Both the position numbers and the translations under genes were made by a program. A stretch of DNA of 64,000 bases from Trichuris trichiura (lineage: Eukaryota > Nematoda > Enoplea > Trichinellida > Trichuridae). The stretch is from NCBI GenBank assembly GCA_037903355.1, contig JBAJFE010000005.1, forward strand, positions 1,612,001 through 1,676,000, read 5' to 3'. Under the pieces are notes generated by a model. The model had not been told where the DNA came from. It did not search any database and saw only the letters and a program-made list of their open reading frames with translations. This document shows positions 47,380 to 58,560 of the stretch, in pieces. The first letter of the stretch is position 1. Every line of letters begins with the position of its first letter.

Positions 47380-50300
47380 TCAACTAGACAGTACCAGTAC
47401 AGAACACGATTTTCCATCATTACCGTCACAGCATTTCTTTCCACCGTCACAATCCTCATCCCTTCGACAAGAACCTGGCAATCCCGTCACATAGGCAGCA
47501 GGTGGACACGAAGCTCGTCCACTTCCCATCTCTAGAAAGACATAGCAGAACGTCGAAGGTAAGCACAAACAAACAAAAACCCTACCTTCACTAACAGGAT
47601 TAATGCAGCCATTGCCTGCCTTCGTGGGGCAACATTTTTGTGATCCTTCACAATCATCATCAATATTGCACAGAAGAACAGGACCTTGAACAGAAGACGG
47701 CCACGGACAAATTCCACGCTTGCTCGGTCTCACATCTACAACCCTACCATTACTCATACCCATAACAGCGTTTCAATAGCTCCCTTACTCTCATCCACTG
47801 GATGCGTGCACTCATATCCGGCAGTCGTAATGCAGCATTTCTGGTAGCCCATACAATCAAAGTCACTTTGGCAGAACAAAGCTAATCCTACGGCCCCAAC
47901 AGGAGAAGGAGGACACGACCCAGGCTTCGTATTTGGTCCAGCTGAAATTCAGCCTGTTTCGAAAACTCATTTGCAGTGCCTAACCGAAAACATACGCCAT
48001 CGGACTGGCTGTACACATTCTTTTCCCACTTTGGTGGAACAACATTTTTCTCTACCATCGCAATCATTGTCATTTCGGCAGAACAGTGCTTTTCCAGTGA
48101 CTGCTGGTGCCGCTGGACATGCTCCAGGCTTTTGAACTTCTTCACCTATACGATCTTCGTATGAGCACAGTTCTATCGGATGGGTTGGACTTATTTTCAT
48201 ACTCTCTTGTACTGGTGCTTTGCAATCGTATCCAATACTCGTTAGACAACATTTCATAGAACCGTCGCAGTCATAATCAGTTTGGCAGAAATTAGCTAAG
48301 CCTACGGGACCTACTGGTGGTGCTGGACAGGACCCTTTCTTGGCAATTGGTTTTGCTAGAATCGGATATAAACATCAATACATTCATAGCATCCCGATGT
48401 TAGCATACGTTCGTCCTTGGGCTGTACGCATTCTTTTCCGACCTTAGTGAGGCAACACTTTTCACTGCCATCACAATCCTTGTCACTTCGGCAGAACAGT
48501 GCTTTTCCCGTGACTGCTGGTGCCGCTGGGCATGATCCAGGTTTTTGAACTTCTTCACCTATACGATCTTTGTATGAGCACAGTTCTATCGGATGGGTTG
48601 GAGTTATTTTCATACTCTCTTGTACTGGTGCTTTGCAATCGTATCCAATACTCGTTAGACAACATTTCATAGAACCGTCGCAGTCATAATCTGTTTGGCA
48701 GAAATTAGCTAAGCCTACGGGACCTACTGGTGGTGCTGGACAGGACCCTTTCTTGGCAATTGGTTTTGCTAGAATCGGATATAAACATCAATACATTCAT
48801 AGCATCCCGATGTTAGCATACGTTCGTCCTTGGGCTGTACGCATTCTTTTCCGACCTTAGTGAGGCAACACTTTTCACTGCCATCACAATCCTTGTCACT
48901 TCGGCAGAACAGTGCTTTTCCCGTGATTGCTGGTGCCGCTGGGCATGATCCAGGTTTTTGAACTTCTTCACCTATACGATCTTTGTATGAGCACAGTTCT
49001 ATCGGATGGGTTGGAGTTATTTTCATACTCTCTTGTACTGGTGCTTTGCAATCGTATCCAATACTCGTTAGACAACATTTCATAGAACCGTCGCAGTCAT
49101 AATCTGTTTGGCAGAAATTAGCTAAGCCTACGGGACCTACTGGTGGTGGTGGACAGGACTCTTTCTTGGCAATTGGTTTTGCTAGAATCGGATATAAACA
49201 TCAATACATTCATAGCATCCCGATGTTAGCATACGTTCGTCCTTGGGCTGTACACATTCTTTTCCCACTTTGGTGGAACAACATTTTTCTCTACCATCGC
49301 AATCATTGTCATTTCGGCAGAACAGTGCTTTTCCAGTGACTGCTGGTGCCGCTGGACATGCTCCAGGCTTTTGAACTTCTTCACCTATACGATCTTTGTA
49401 TGAGCACAGTTCTATCGGATGGGTTGGAGTTATTTTCATACTCTCTTGTACTGGTGCTTTGCAATCGTATCCAATACTCGTTAGACAACATTTCATAGAA
49501 CCGTCGCAGTCATAATCGGTTTGGCAGAAATTAGCTAAGCCTACGGGACCTACTGGTGGTGGTGGACAAGACCCTTTCTTGGCAATTGGTTTTGCTAGAA
49601 TCGGATATAAACATCAATACATTCATAGCATCCCGATGTTAGCATACGTTCGTCCGTGGGCTGTACGCATTCTTTTCCGACCTTAGTGAGGCAACACTTT
49701 TCACTGCCATCACAATCCTTGTCACTTCGGCAGAACAGTGCTTTTCCCGTGATTGCTGGTGCCGCTGGGCATGATCCAGGTTTTTGAACTTCTTCACCTA
49801 TACGATCTTTGTATGAGCACAGTTCTATCGGATGGGTTGGACTTATTTTCATACTCTCTTGTACTGGTGCTTTGCAATCGTATCCAATAGTCGTTAGACA
49901 ACATTTCATAGAACCGTCGCAGTCATAATCTGTTTGGCAGAAATTAGCTAAGCCTACGGGACCTACTGGTGGTGGTGGACAGGACCCTTTCTTGGCAATT
50001 GGTTTTGCTAGAATCGGATATAAACATCAATACATTCATAGCATCCCGATGTTAGCATACGTTCGTCCTTGGGCTGTACACATTCTTTTCCCACTTTGGT
50101 GGAACAACATTTTTCTCTACCATCGCAATCATTGTCATTTCGGCAGAACAGTGCTTTTCCAGTGACTGCTGGTGCCGCTGGACATGCTCCAGGCTTTTGA
50201 ACTTCTTCACCTATACGATCTTTGTATGAGCACAGTTCTATCGGATGGGTTGGAGTTATTTTCATACTCTCTTGTACTGGTGCTTTGCAATCGTATCCAA

Positions 50301-52329
50301 TACTCGTTAGACAACATTTCATAGAACCGTCGCAGTCATAATCTGTTTGGCAGAAATTAGCTAAGCCTACAGGACCTACTGGTGGTGGTGGACAGGACCC
50401 TTTCTTGGCAATTGGTTTTGCTAGAATCGGATATAATCATCAATACATTCATAGCATCCCGATGTTAGCATACGTTCGTCCGTGGGCTGTACGCATTCTT
50501 TTCCGACCTTAGTGAGGCAACACTTTTCACTGCCATCACAATCCTTGTCACTTCGGCAGAACAGTGCTTTTCCCGTGACTGCTGGTGCCGCTGGGCATGA
50601 TCCAGGTTTTTGAACTTCTTCACCTATACGATCTTTGTATGAGCACAGTTCTATCGGATGGGTTGGAGTTATTTTCATACTCTCTTGTACTGGTGCTTTG
50701 CAATCGTATCCAATACTCGTTAGACAACATTTCATAGAACCGTCGCAGTCATAATCTGTTTGGCAGAAATTAGCTAAGCCTACGGGACCTACTGGTGGTG
50801 GTGGACAGGACCCTTTCTTGGCAATTGGTTTTGCTAGAATCGGATATAAACATCAATACATTCATAGCATCCCGATGTTAGCATACGTTCGTCCTTGGGC
50901 TGTACGCATTCTTTTCCGACCTTAGTGAGGCAACACTTTTCACTGCCATCACAATCCTTGTCACTTCGGCAGAACAGTGCTTTTCCCGTGACTGCTGGTG
51001 CCGCTGGACATGATCCAGGTTTTTGAACTTCTTCCCCTATACGATCTTTGTATGAGCACAGTTCTATCGGATCGATTAGACTTATTTTCATACTCTCTTG
51101 TACTGGTGCTTTGCAATCGTATCCAATAGTCGTTAGACAACATTTCATAGAACCGTCGCAGTCATAATCTGTTTGGCAAAAATTAGCTAAGCCTACAGGA
51201 CCTACTGGTGGTGGTGGACAGGACCCTTTCTTGGCAATTGGTTTTGCTAATCGGATATGATCATCACTGTAGTCGTAGCGTTCCGATGATAGCATACGTT
51301 CTTCCGTGGGCTTTACGCATTCTTGCCCCTTTACAGTGAAGCAGCATTTTTCTGGTCCATCGCAATCAGTGTCGCTTTGGCAGAGTTCAACTCCTGTGAA
51401 GACGTGGGGTGCCAGCGGGCATTCTCCAGGTTTGTTAATTCTTTCACCTGCAGGATAATTCTTTGAGTGTTATTTAAGGGTACAGATCGTGTCGACTATC
51501 GTACTTTCCTTCTGTGGTGGTGTACAGTCATATCCCACAGTTGTCATGCAGCACTTGTTTGAGCCTTCACAGTCGAAGTCTGTTTGACAGAACAAAGCTA
51601 ATCCTACAGAGCCCAGTGGAGATGGTGGACATGATCCTGGCTTAGTCCTTGATACTGCTACAATGCGATCGGCGTTTCAATTAATGACGTCATGTGTGAG
51701 TAGATACTAACTGCCGTTCACTGGCTGTACGCATTGATGTCCTGCCTTCGTGAGGCAGCATTTTTCCATGCCCTTGCAGTCAGAGTCGCTGTCGCAGAAT
51801 GGTGCTGTTCCAGTAAACATGTTTGATGGTGGGCATGTGCCTGGCTTTTGTTTGTCTGCGGCTAAAATAAGCGGGTTATGGTCAGTAGTTGTCGGTTAGC
51901 TGTATTGGTTACGCTGTGGTATTGGTTTTGAACAATCGCCATGTTCATCACATTTTGTGTCGTTCTTTGTGGGATTTGGTGGACCTTGAAAACAGTTTGG
52001 TTTGTTCGCAATTTTTACCGGATGGAATTGCTTGCTATTGTGCATGATATTTTGTTACCTGGGTAGTGGATATTCGTTCTTGTACAAGCGTAGCCCCCTT
52101 TTGTTAGGCAGCACTTCATGCGTCCAGGGCATTGTCTGTCAGTGTAACAAAACCTGGCTCTTCCTGCGCCGAATGGTGGTGGAGGGCAGCGACCCATTTT
52201 GGCGCTTTCCGCATCTGGTAATTTTACGTTGTGACTTGTTGTAGCTGTGATGAGTTTTATGTTCTTACCTTGTATACATTGTAGGAGGCATATGGCCAAT
52301 CCTATCAGGAGTGGTCCCGGAGTTGTCAT
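47380..52329 (-). CDS. Giant secreted multi-WAP-domain protein (about 23 WAP domains)
   Basis: Exon 1 (52269-52329) encodes a signal peptide (MTTPGPLLIGLAICLLQCIQ). Exon 2 (52059-52214) is WAP 1 (GRCPPPPFGAGRARFC). Next is a small two-Cys exon near 51912-51988, then WAP 2 (KPGTCPPSNMF), WAP 3 (KPGSCPPSPLGSVG) and WAP 4 (KPGECPLAPHVF). Eight copies of a 413-bp unit follow, each with two WAP exons (A: KKGSCPPPPVGPVG; B: KPGSCPAAPAVTGKALFC). WAPs 21-23 end with a stop at 47380. Each domain shows the C...D-x-D-C-x-G-x-x-K-C-C...C pattern of the four-disulfide core. Every intron I resolved (53-60 bases, often starting gtatg) is phase 1, so each exon is a symmetrical module and 303 coding bases per unit keep frame. 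Expected product is about 1,200 residues. WAP proteins often inhibit serine proteases or kill microbes; the target here is unknown. Whether one transcript spans all units needs RNA evidence. Confidence 0.8.
47967..51270 (-). repeat. 413-bp tandem array, eight units
   Basis: The codon run MKCCLT(S/T)IGYDC recurs with its start at 48257, 48670, 49083, 49496, 49909, 50322, 50735 and 51148, an exact spacing of 413 bases. Units differ by only a few bases, introns included, so amplification was recent or homogenised. Each unit holds exon A, an intron of about 57 bases (gtatgaaaataac...cgtatag), exon B and an intron of about 53 bases (gtatgctaac...gattctag). The outermost unit (51148) and innermost unit (48257) are the most diverged, as expected at array edges. 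Confidence 0.93.
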
Positions 52330-53371
52330 TTTCCTTCTTTTGCTTGGCTGTGTTTTGCCCAGCAAGGATGGTTGTGCTCTTCGATGTTTCAGTTTTTATA
52401 GTTTGATCTTCGTTTATTCAGCAGGTGACTTTATTGCATTAAGGTTTCGTAATATTGACTTTTCGATGTTTAATTTTGCGACTAATTCGATTTTGTTTTT
52501 ACCCACGCTCCTGTTCTTATTTCGTCTTAAGTTTTTCGCGTAGGCTCAGCAGACAGCCAATAACTGTGCTTGGCTGTTGCTTAATGAAAGCGTTTGCTCT
52601 TTCTTGCTTGAGAGGGTAAAAGTTTGTGCCGCTTGTAGTTTCGTGTTAGGTTTATTTGGCGTTTGAATTTGGAGCTTTTTAAATTGATATTTGTGGTAAG
52701 AGCAGTACGGAGCTACTGATGTTTCTGGATTTTCCTCAGTAATATGTTGTCCTCGCTGATAGAGTAGTCGAGTCTCTCGTTACGCTTTACCACGGCTGCC
52801 AAAGCGGCTTCGGAGAGACGGTGCTGCGTCTGCACGGGTGATTATTTGCGGTCTAATTTACTCCGTCTTGCGCGCATGTTGGTCCTTTAGTACGCATTCC
52901 TGCATAATGGTTAGCTTGTGATGCTCATCAGCCGTACTGTTACTGGAAGGGTTCATCTGGCATGTTTACCCATATTTGAACTTTTGTTTACGAAACTTTT
53001 ACTTGTATTGCCGCTTGGCTGTGGTTTAGCGAAACAATCTCATTATTACTCGAAGCGTTGTTAGTAGTATAAGATGCTTTGAAGGTTCACACAGCCTGTG
53101 ATCGTTTCCTAAAGAGGAGAGGCTTAGAATGCCAATCACGTGTCACCGTGACGCTGCTTATGCGGTCAGGTATGATTTTCTGTCAGCGAGATTGGGTGTA
53201 CGTGGCTTTATGGATCCTGTGAACACAACGACCGAAGTACATTGATAAACGAAGGGACTAAGGTTTCCGCGGTTGACTATAATGTCCGCTCATCGTTCCC
53301 ACTCCATGTTCGCTGCGTTACTATTACATAAAAAGTACTACTGATTTTAATTTTCCCTTTAAAAACTTCAG
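52330..53371. other. Upstream region of the multi-WAP gene
   Basis: Presumed promoter side of the multi-WAP gene. No coding exon and no clear TATA or other element could be assigned. Confidence 0.3.
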
Positions 53372-53531
53372 GCAGCTAATTTCATATGCTCGTAGGCGGT
53401 ATGTTAATGATCAGTCGGCGGTGAAGGACATGGAATTCCTGATCCGCGAAATCAACGGTTTAGCAAGTTTTCCTTTGGAGCCTATGGAGATGAGACGTAG
53501 CGACGGGAGCCGTGTTTTCAGACGAAGCCAG
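53372..53531 (+). CDS. Orphan exon-like open segment
   Basis: A 160-base open stretch bounded by a good acceptor (aaaaacttcag) and a GTAAAC donor. It reads LISYARRRYVNDQSAVKDME then FLIREINGLASFPLEPMEM and GSRVFRRSQ, which looks like ordinary soluble protein. No partner exon or family was recognised on either side, and a hAT-like element begins 250 bases downstream. It may be a fragment of a gene disrupted by transposition. Confidence 0.3.
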
Positions 53532-53778
53532 GTAAACATGGTTTATAATCGAGGAGCAACTTTGTGCACTACGTCCAGTTCCCTACGCATGATGGTTACT
53601 CTAGCGATTGCGCAAGTGGGCATATTACACTCTATTTACTGCATATATTACCGCATAAGACGGGTATTAACGCCTGGAAAATTTGGGAACTATGATCTCA
53701 CTATCCTGCAAACTTACACTGGCAGCTAAATTGGAACTAACTGAGTGGCTGAGTTTGAGCCGCTGAATTCGTCTAAGT

Positions 53779-54212
53779 TAGTGATTCTTACGGTGGGGCA
53801 TGCGCCCCACCAGGCGGGCGGGGGGTGGGCCTTTTGAGCTGTGGAGACACATGCCTCACCTCGGCCATCGTGTTGAAGTGCATAGGAAGGTATGGCCTGC
53901 GGGTCAGGTATTGTGCCTACTGCTCAAGAGAAAGTTGCATGCCGTTGCCCCGTGGTTTTGACTTGCTGGAAGGGAGGGCAGGGTTGGTGTAATCGGCTCA
54001 GAGGCGGGAACTTAAGAGTTTTCGACACACTACGTGGCAAACGCTTTCCCCACATAATTTTGTGCAGAACCTACATTAAGACATCCCGGCTATCCCCTGT
54101 CCTCCCATCCAGCCAGTCAGCATGCTCGAAATCGACCAATCAGATTTGGAGGCCCACACGCTTGGAAACGTTTACGGGGAGACCCTGGCGACCCTGACCT
54201 TGGGAAACAGTA
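53779..54212. mobile_element. Non-autonomous hAT-like element
   Basis: Left end tagtgattcttacggtgggg and right end (reverse complement) tactgtttcccaaggtcagg form imperfect hAT-style inverted termini. The flanking octamers gtctaagt (53771-53778) and gtctaaat (54213-54220) match at 7 of 8 positions, as expected for an old 8-bp hAT target duplication. The element is GC-rich compared with its surroundings and has no transposase. Confidence 0.55.
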
Positions 54213-55577
54213 GTCTAAATGATGAATAAATATTTTTGCCTGTATTTTCTTCCTGTTTAACAACTAACGGGAATGCTTCTGGCTAAGATTTAACTTTTGA
54301 ATGGAATTTGGGATCTATAGCATCGTGCCACTGTTTCGCAGGTCGGAACTTAGCACAGTATTCAAATAGGTTAATGTACTTGAATCTTGAAAAAGCCTAA
54401 TGGACAGATGATATCTGGTTTTTTCGACCTGGTAACTCTTTAAGTAGTTTTCATATAGCAAGTTCTTACATGCCTCGTTTGATTTAAAAGAAACGAGGTT
54501 TCTTCAGTAGCTTTAGGTGTTGTTCGATCCCGTCCATGGTGCACGAAGTACAGAAAAGAATGTTGAACAAGCGTGCCCAAATGTGACTTTGGTTACGGCT
54601 TTTCTTGTTACTTCGTCTAAGTGAAGTAAAAATAAGAACCTCTATATTGACTTGAAGTTGACTTTGTCCGATGGTCAGCCTGTTGGTTAGGAAAAAGTCA
54701 GTCCTGATAGCTCTGTCTCTTCGTTAACGTACGACTAAGAGCTTTTAGTATTACGTCGTTCTCACGAGACAACAAGAAAAGCTGTAACCAACATGCTAGA
54801 AATGAGTTACTGTTACTTAAGAGATTCAACCTTCAAGGTTATGAAAATGTTGCATAAGAAAAAAGCAATGAGAGCAGAATTCTTAAAAAAGACTGAAAGG
54901 TTCCAGCAAATCATAATGACTATGCGTATGGAAGGTTGATGACAGCATTCATGTTGATCATTGCAGAGTAGTCCTTCACTTTCTGTGCCATCTGACGCGT
55001 TAGATGTTGAGCATTTTTTATAAGACTTCCTGACAGTGTACGCTTTTATTTTATTTCAATCATTGATGACGAAGTGGCACTGTTTTTCTAAAGATGGTAT
55101 TGGCATGGATCCATCATCTGTGCAAGACCTGACTATCCGACTGTTGCATTTTTCGTGCACATAATCTTTACATAGTTTCTTCAGGCTGACGACCAGCAGC
55201 GGTACGAATGATGTAAGAACACCAGGTATCACAGCTGTTTCTATGATGTATTCTTTTAAATAGAACATATTCTTTTTGTTACGTAACCATAGAACGAATC
55301 CCATGCTAGGAAACTTACATTTTTACAATGTCCTTTCCGTTCTCTGGAGGTATGTCTAATTCACATCATCATATCTTAAACCATGCCGTTTTGTGGAAAC
55401 GGGTAAACACGCCGGCAGAAAACCTATAATTTGGTCTTCTTTTTGCTTTAAGATCACCTGTGGCTCCCTCTGCGTTGTGTCTCCTGAATAAGGTTTAAAA
55501 CTCAATTTTTCCTAGTACCTACTCCTGTGATGCACTATGAGTTTAACTCCTTCAGAATTAATAGTTTTATTCCTGAC
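54213..55577. other. Mostly non-coding stretch with one weak candidate
   Basis: A minus-strand frame at 55056-55304 (82 codons) has an ATG, a hydrophobic segment (IETAVIPGVLTSFVPLLVVSL) and a Cys-bearing tail, with aataaa-like sequence within about 15 bases after its stop. No family was recognised and no splice partner found, so it is not called as a gene. Confidence 0.25.
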
Positions 55578-55581
55578 CATA

Positions 55582-55965
55582 GTAGACCTTCAGATTCACG
55601 GATTTTTGCCTGTTGGGTGTATCTGTAAGTAAACTTCAAAATGCCCTACCAACGGATGGATGAGCAAATTGCTAGAGAAATTACAGAACAAAACGAATAC
55701 CGTACGTTTCGGAACTGCTCGTGTTCCGTCGTCAGCAGTGTTGGGGAGCAGTCATCCCCAACACTGCTGACGACGGAACACGAGCAGTTCCGAAACGTAC
55801 GGTATTCGTTTTGTTCTGTAATTTCTCTAGCAATTTGCTCATCCATCCGTTGGTAGGGCATTTTGAAGTTTACTTACAGATACACCCAACAGGCAAAAAT
55901 CCGTGAATCTGAAGATCTACTATGAAACTATTCAAGCCTGTTAAAAGACATCCTGTTTTTCGAAA
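55582..55965 (+). mobile_element. Foldback element, copy A
   Basis: Arms of about 170 bases (55578-55747 and 55755-55924) are almost perfect reverse complements around a 7-base loop. They are followed by a unique 41-base tail (actattcaagcctgttaaaa...). The 14-bp direct repeat tattcctgaccata borders it at 55568-55581 and 55966-55979, overlapping the element end by a few ambiguous bases. Both strands of the arms are open (MPYQRMDEQIAREITEQNEY on either strand) purely because of the palindrome. Confidence 0.85.
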
Positions 55966-58147
55966 TATTCCTGACCATATCGAAATAAATCGCTATCTCT
56001 GCTACGTTTTTGATAGCAAGCATGACAAGCTGATGGTCAGTTCTCATAACGATGACCAGCCTTATACAGCACTACGAGACGGAATGAAATTTTATTTTTT
56101 CTGCAAAATGCAGTTTTGAACTATGCATGCCAGTCACCTCTTGTGACTATGGAGCTATTCTATTTGTATTAGGCTGTCTCTATCTGGTGGCATCGTTGCG
56201 CAGCTGTAGCCAAACCGCCGCAATTGGCAAACGCTTCCGTGAATGAACATAGGTGCATTGCACATTTTTCCATAACCTCATCGCGTTTCTTCTATTCTCT
56301 GTCACGTATCTCCTAACTGTTGTCGAGTTAATGGTTCCTTTCGCGTTCTTGGTATATTCTAACTTGAATTCGACTTTGTCTCTTACCAAAGAACTCGGAT
56401 CAGCACAGTAAAGCCTAAAAATCTGTTTGTCACACGAACACATTGCTCATAGATTGGACGGTTTCTTCGATTATTAGAAAAGCGCGCTGCAGTTATACAC
56501 GGAGTGATCAATTCGCAAGGGGGCATGCAGTTTATCAGCAAACAAGTTTTCGTGGATTATGCTGAAGAACAACAAAATTTCGCGCCCACAAAAGCTGACC
56601 AAACATAACGTGATGACGAACTTTCACGTAACACCGGCGGTGACTGAAGAGCGGTAAATTTACGTGTCTTCCTGGGGCAGATGAACAACCAGAACGATGG
56701 GGAGTTTATCTGAATGGATTGATTGGCATGAATTGAATAGGAATTCCCTTATATGTCTGATATCAAAGAAAATTGGAAACAAAAATGCATCTTCGGCTTA
56801 TATGGTTGCACTCTTGTTAAATTTACTGAAAAAGTTTCGAACGAAAGAAACGAAGGTCAAAACATCTGCAGATAAAAACTGGCCGATCAAATTTTCATAT
56901 GCTCGAACTGACAATGTCAAAGCTTTCAAAGCTTTTTAGCAGTCAAGTAGGCGGCAACTCTGTTGCTGTCTTATGACCCAAAACGGCCCTTTTCAGGGCT
57001 ACTAAATCGAGTGCGAATATTCTTGCGCTTTGTAACTGCAGTGCAATCGCGCATTTTTGTCATGTAATGTGCAACTACTGTTTTCTACCCTAATAGTACT
57101 TGACTTTAGCGAGACTGGGCAAACTATTCGTCTAATCTGAAAGTATTTCGCGGCATGGGATTATGCCGAACGTATCGTAGCGTTTCAATTGTAGGTATTA
57201 CTATTTTGAGGGTTTTGCTGCGGCTAAATAGTTTCTCAAGCGAGCTGCTGCGAAAATGCATTTCGTTTAAATATTGGATGGAATCATGAACTTTAGACTG
57301 TCGGAAATTCCTATTCAGGCAACAGAATTACTGAACCTTTACTCTTTGGTTTCCGGCAAAAGTAGCTACAGGGTGAAGTGTCCTTCACTGATTGCTTACT
57401 TAATCTATGGAACAACGTCTTCTCACGGGTTTTACTCAATCTGAGTGGGCATAGAAAATTCGTAACCAGGAAATTCCCCAAGTCAGTGTGTACGTAGTTA
57501 CGGCGGTGCAGCCGATTTCGTAGGCTAAGAATGTTCGATGGCTCTTTCCTCAATAATTTATTTAAATCTGCAGCTGCTAATTCCTTCGCCGCTACCTAAG
57601 AGGAGTGCAGCTGAATGCCTGATAATCTGTTTAGCAGTCAGAACAACAGGGCTTTCTCCGTTCAGGCAATGGCTACTTTTGGCCAAAAACGAAAGGGTGA
57701 AGAACTGATTTATTTTTTTTTAAGCTGAAGGGTGAATGCTTAAAAATGTTGATTAAGGCGGGCGAAACATACAGTTAGTTATCAGTTGTCCGTCCCAACG
57801 ATTAAGAAATGCAGGTTAATTTACGGCAAGCATCCAGTTTTGCCCTTTTGATTGGGACAATCTCCTGCCGCATTATCCTCCAGGGCCCACGTTGAGAAAC
57901 ACTGCCGTAGAAGATCAAACACACTATTAAGGGTTTCTGTGCATTTAAACGCTTTTAAGTTATGAATGCATCGGAAGCCAATTTTCTCGATCACACATAT
58001 CTCGGCTTTGCAAATTAATGTCGGGGTACTGCTGTACTGCTTTTTCTTTCTACTTGTAACTTCGTTCTTCTTGTTCTACTTTCCCTTTTCCATCCGAAGA
58101 AATTATGTTACTCTTAAATCGTTATCATCAGGTGGAATAATTTGCAG
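55966..58147. other. Spacer between the two foldback copies
   Basis: No recognised gene. A minus-strand frame (56180-56443) reads LVRDKVEFKLEYTKNAKGT and follows an acceptor-like gatttttag, so it may be an exon of an unknown gene. A solitary hAT-like end lies at 57859-57904. Confidence 0.3.
57859..57904 (-). mobile_element. hAT-type terminal sequence, right-facing end
   Basis: Begins ttgattgggacaatctcctg and ends cgttgagaaacactg, a reverse-complement hAT terminus nearly identical to that at 47177-47252 but without its internal gcctcccagggggtccc. It is followed immediately by the octamer ccgtagaa (57905-57912). Confidence 0.55.
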
Positions 58148-58163
58148 CATGTTATACTCTTTC

Positions 58164-58560
58164 GAAAAACAGGATGTCTTTTAACAGGCTTGAATAGTTT
58201 CATAGTAGATCTTCAGATTCACGGGTTTTTTGCCTGTTGGGTGTATCTGTAAGTAAACTTCAAAATGCCCTACCAACGGATGGATGAGCAAATTGTTAGA
58301 GAAATTACAGAACAAATCGAATACCGTACGTTTCGGAACTGCTCGTGTTCCGTCGTCAGCAGTGTTGGGGAGACTCTGCTACTCGCTCCCCAACACTGCT
58401 GACGACGGAACACGAGCAGTTCCGAAACGTACGGTATTCGATTTGTTCTGTAATTTCTCTAACAATTTGCTCATCCATCCGTTGGTAGGGCATTTTGAAG
58501 TTTACTTACAGATACACCCAACAGGCAAAAAACCCGTGAATCTGAAGATCTACTATGAAA
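58164..58560 (-). mobile_element. Foldback element, copy B (opposite orientation)
   Basis: Same element as copy A, inverted: the tail (58164-58197) comes first, then arms of 174 bases (58198-58371 and 58387-58560) around a 15-base loop. It is flanked by a perfect 16-bp direct repeat, catgttatactctttc, at 58148-58163 and 58561-58576, a clean target duplication. The length of the duplication is unlike usual DNA transposons and more like LINE-driven insertion. Confidence 0.88.

Noticed and set aside
47967..51270. CRISPR-like regular repeat array
   Set aside because: The 413-bp units code for WAP domains throughout and lack short repeats with unique spacers. The genome is eukaryotic.
48356..51295. 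Seven separate single-domain genes, one per repeat unit
   Set aside because: Each frame ends in sequence that behaves as a 53-base intron with good GT-AG ends, and splicing keeps phase between units. A single multi-domain gene explains the region better.
55641..55861. Identical-looking open frames on both strands
   Set aside because: The two frames are the same arm of a palindrome read in opposite directions, so they are a structural effect and not a gene pair.
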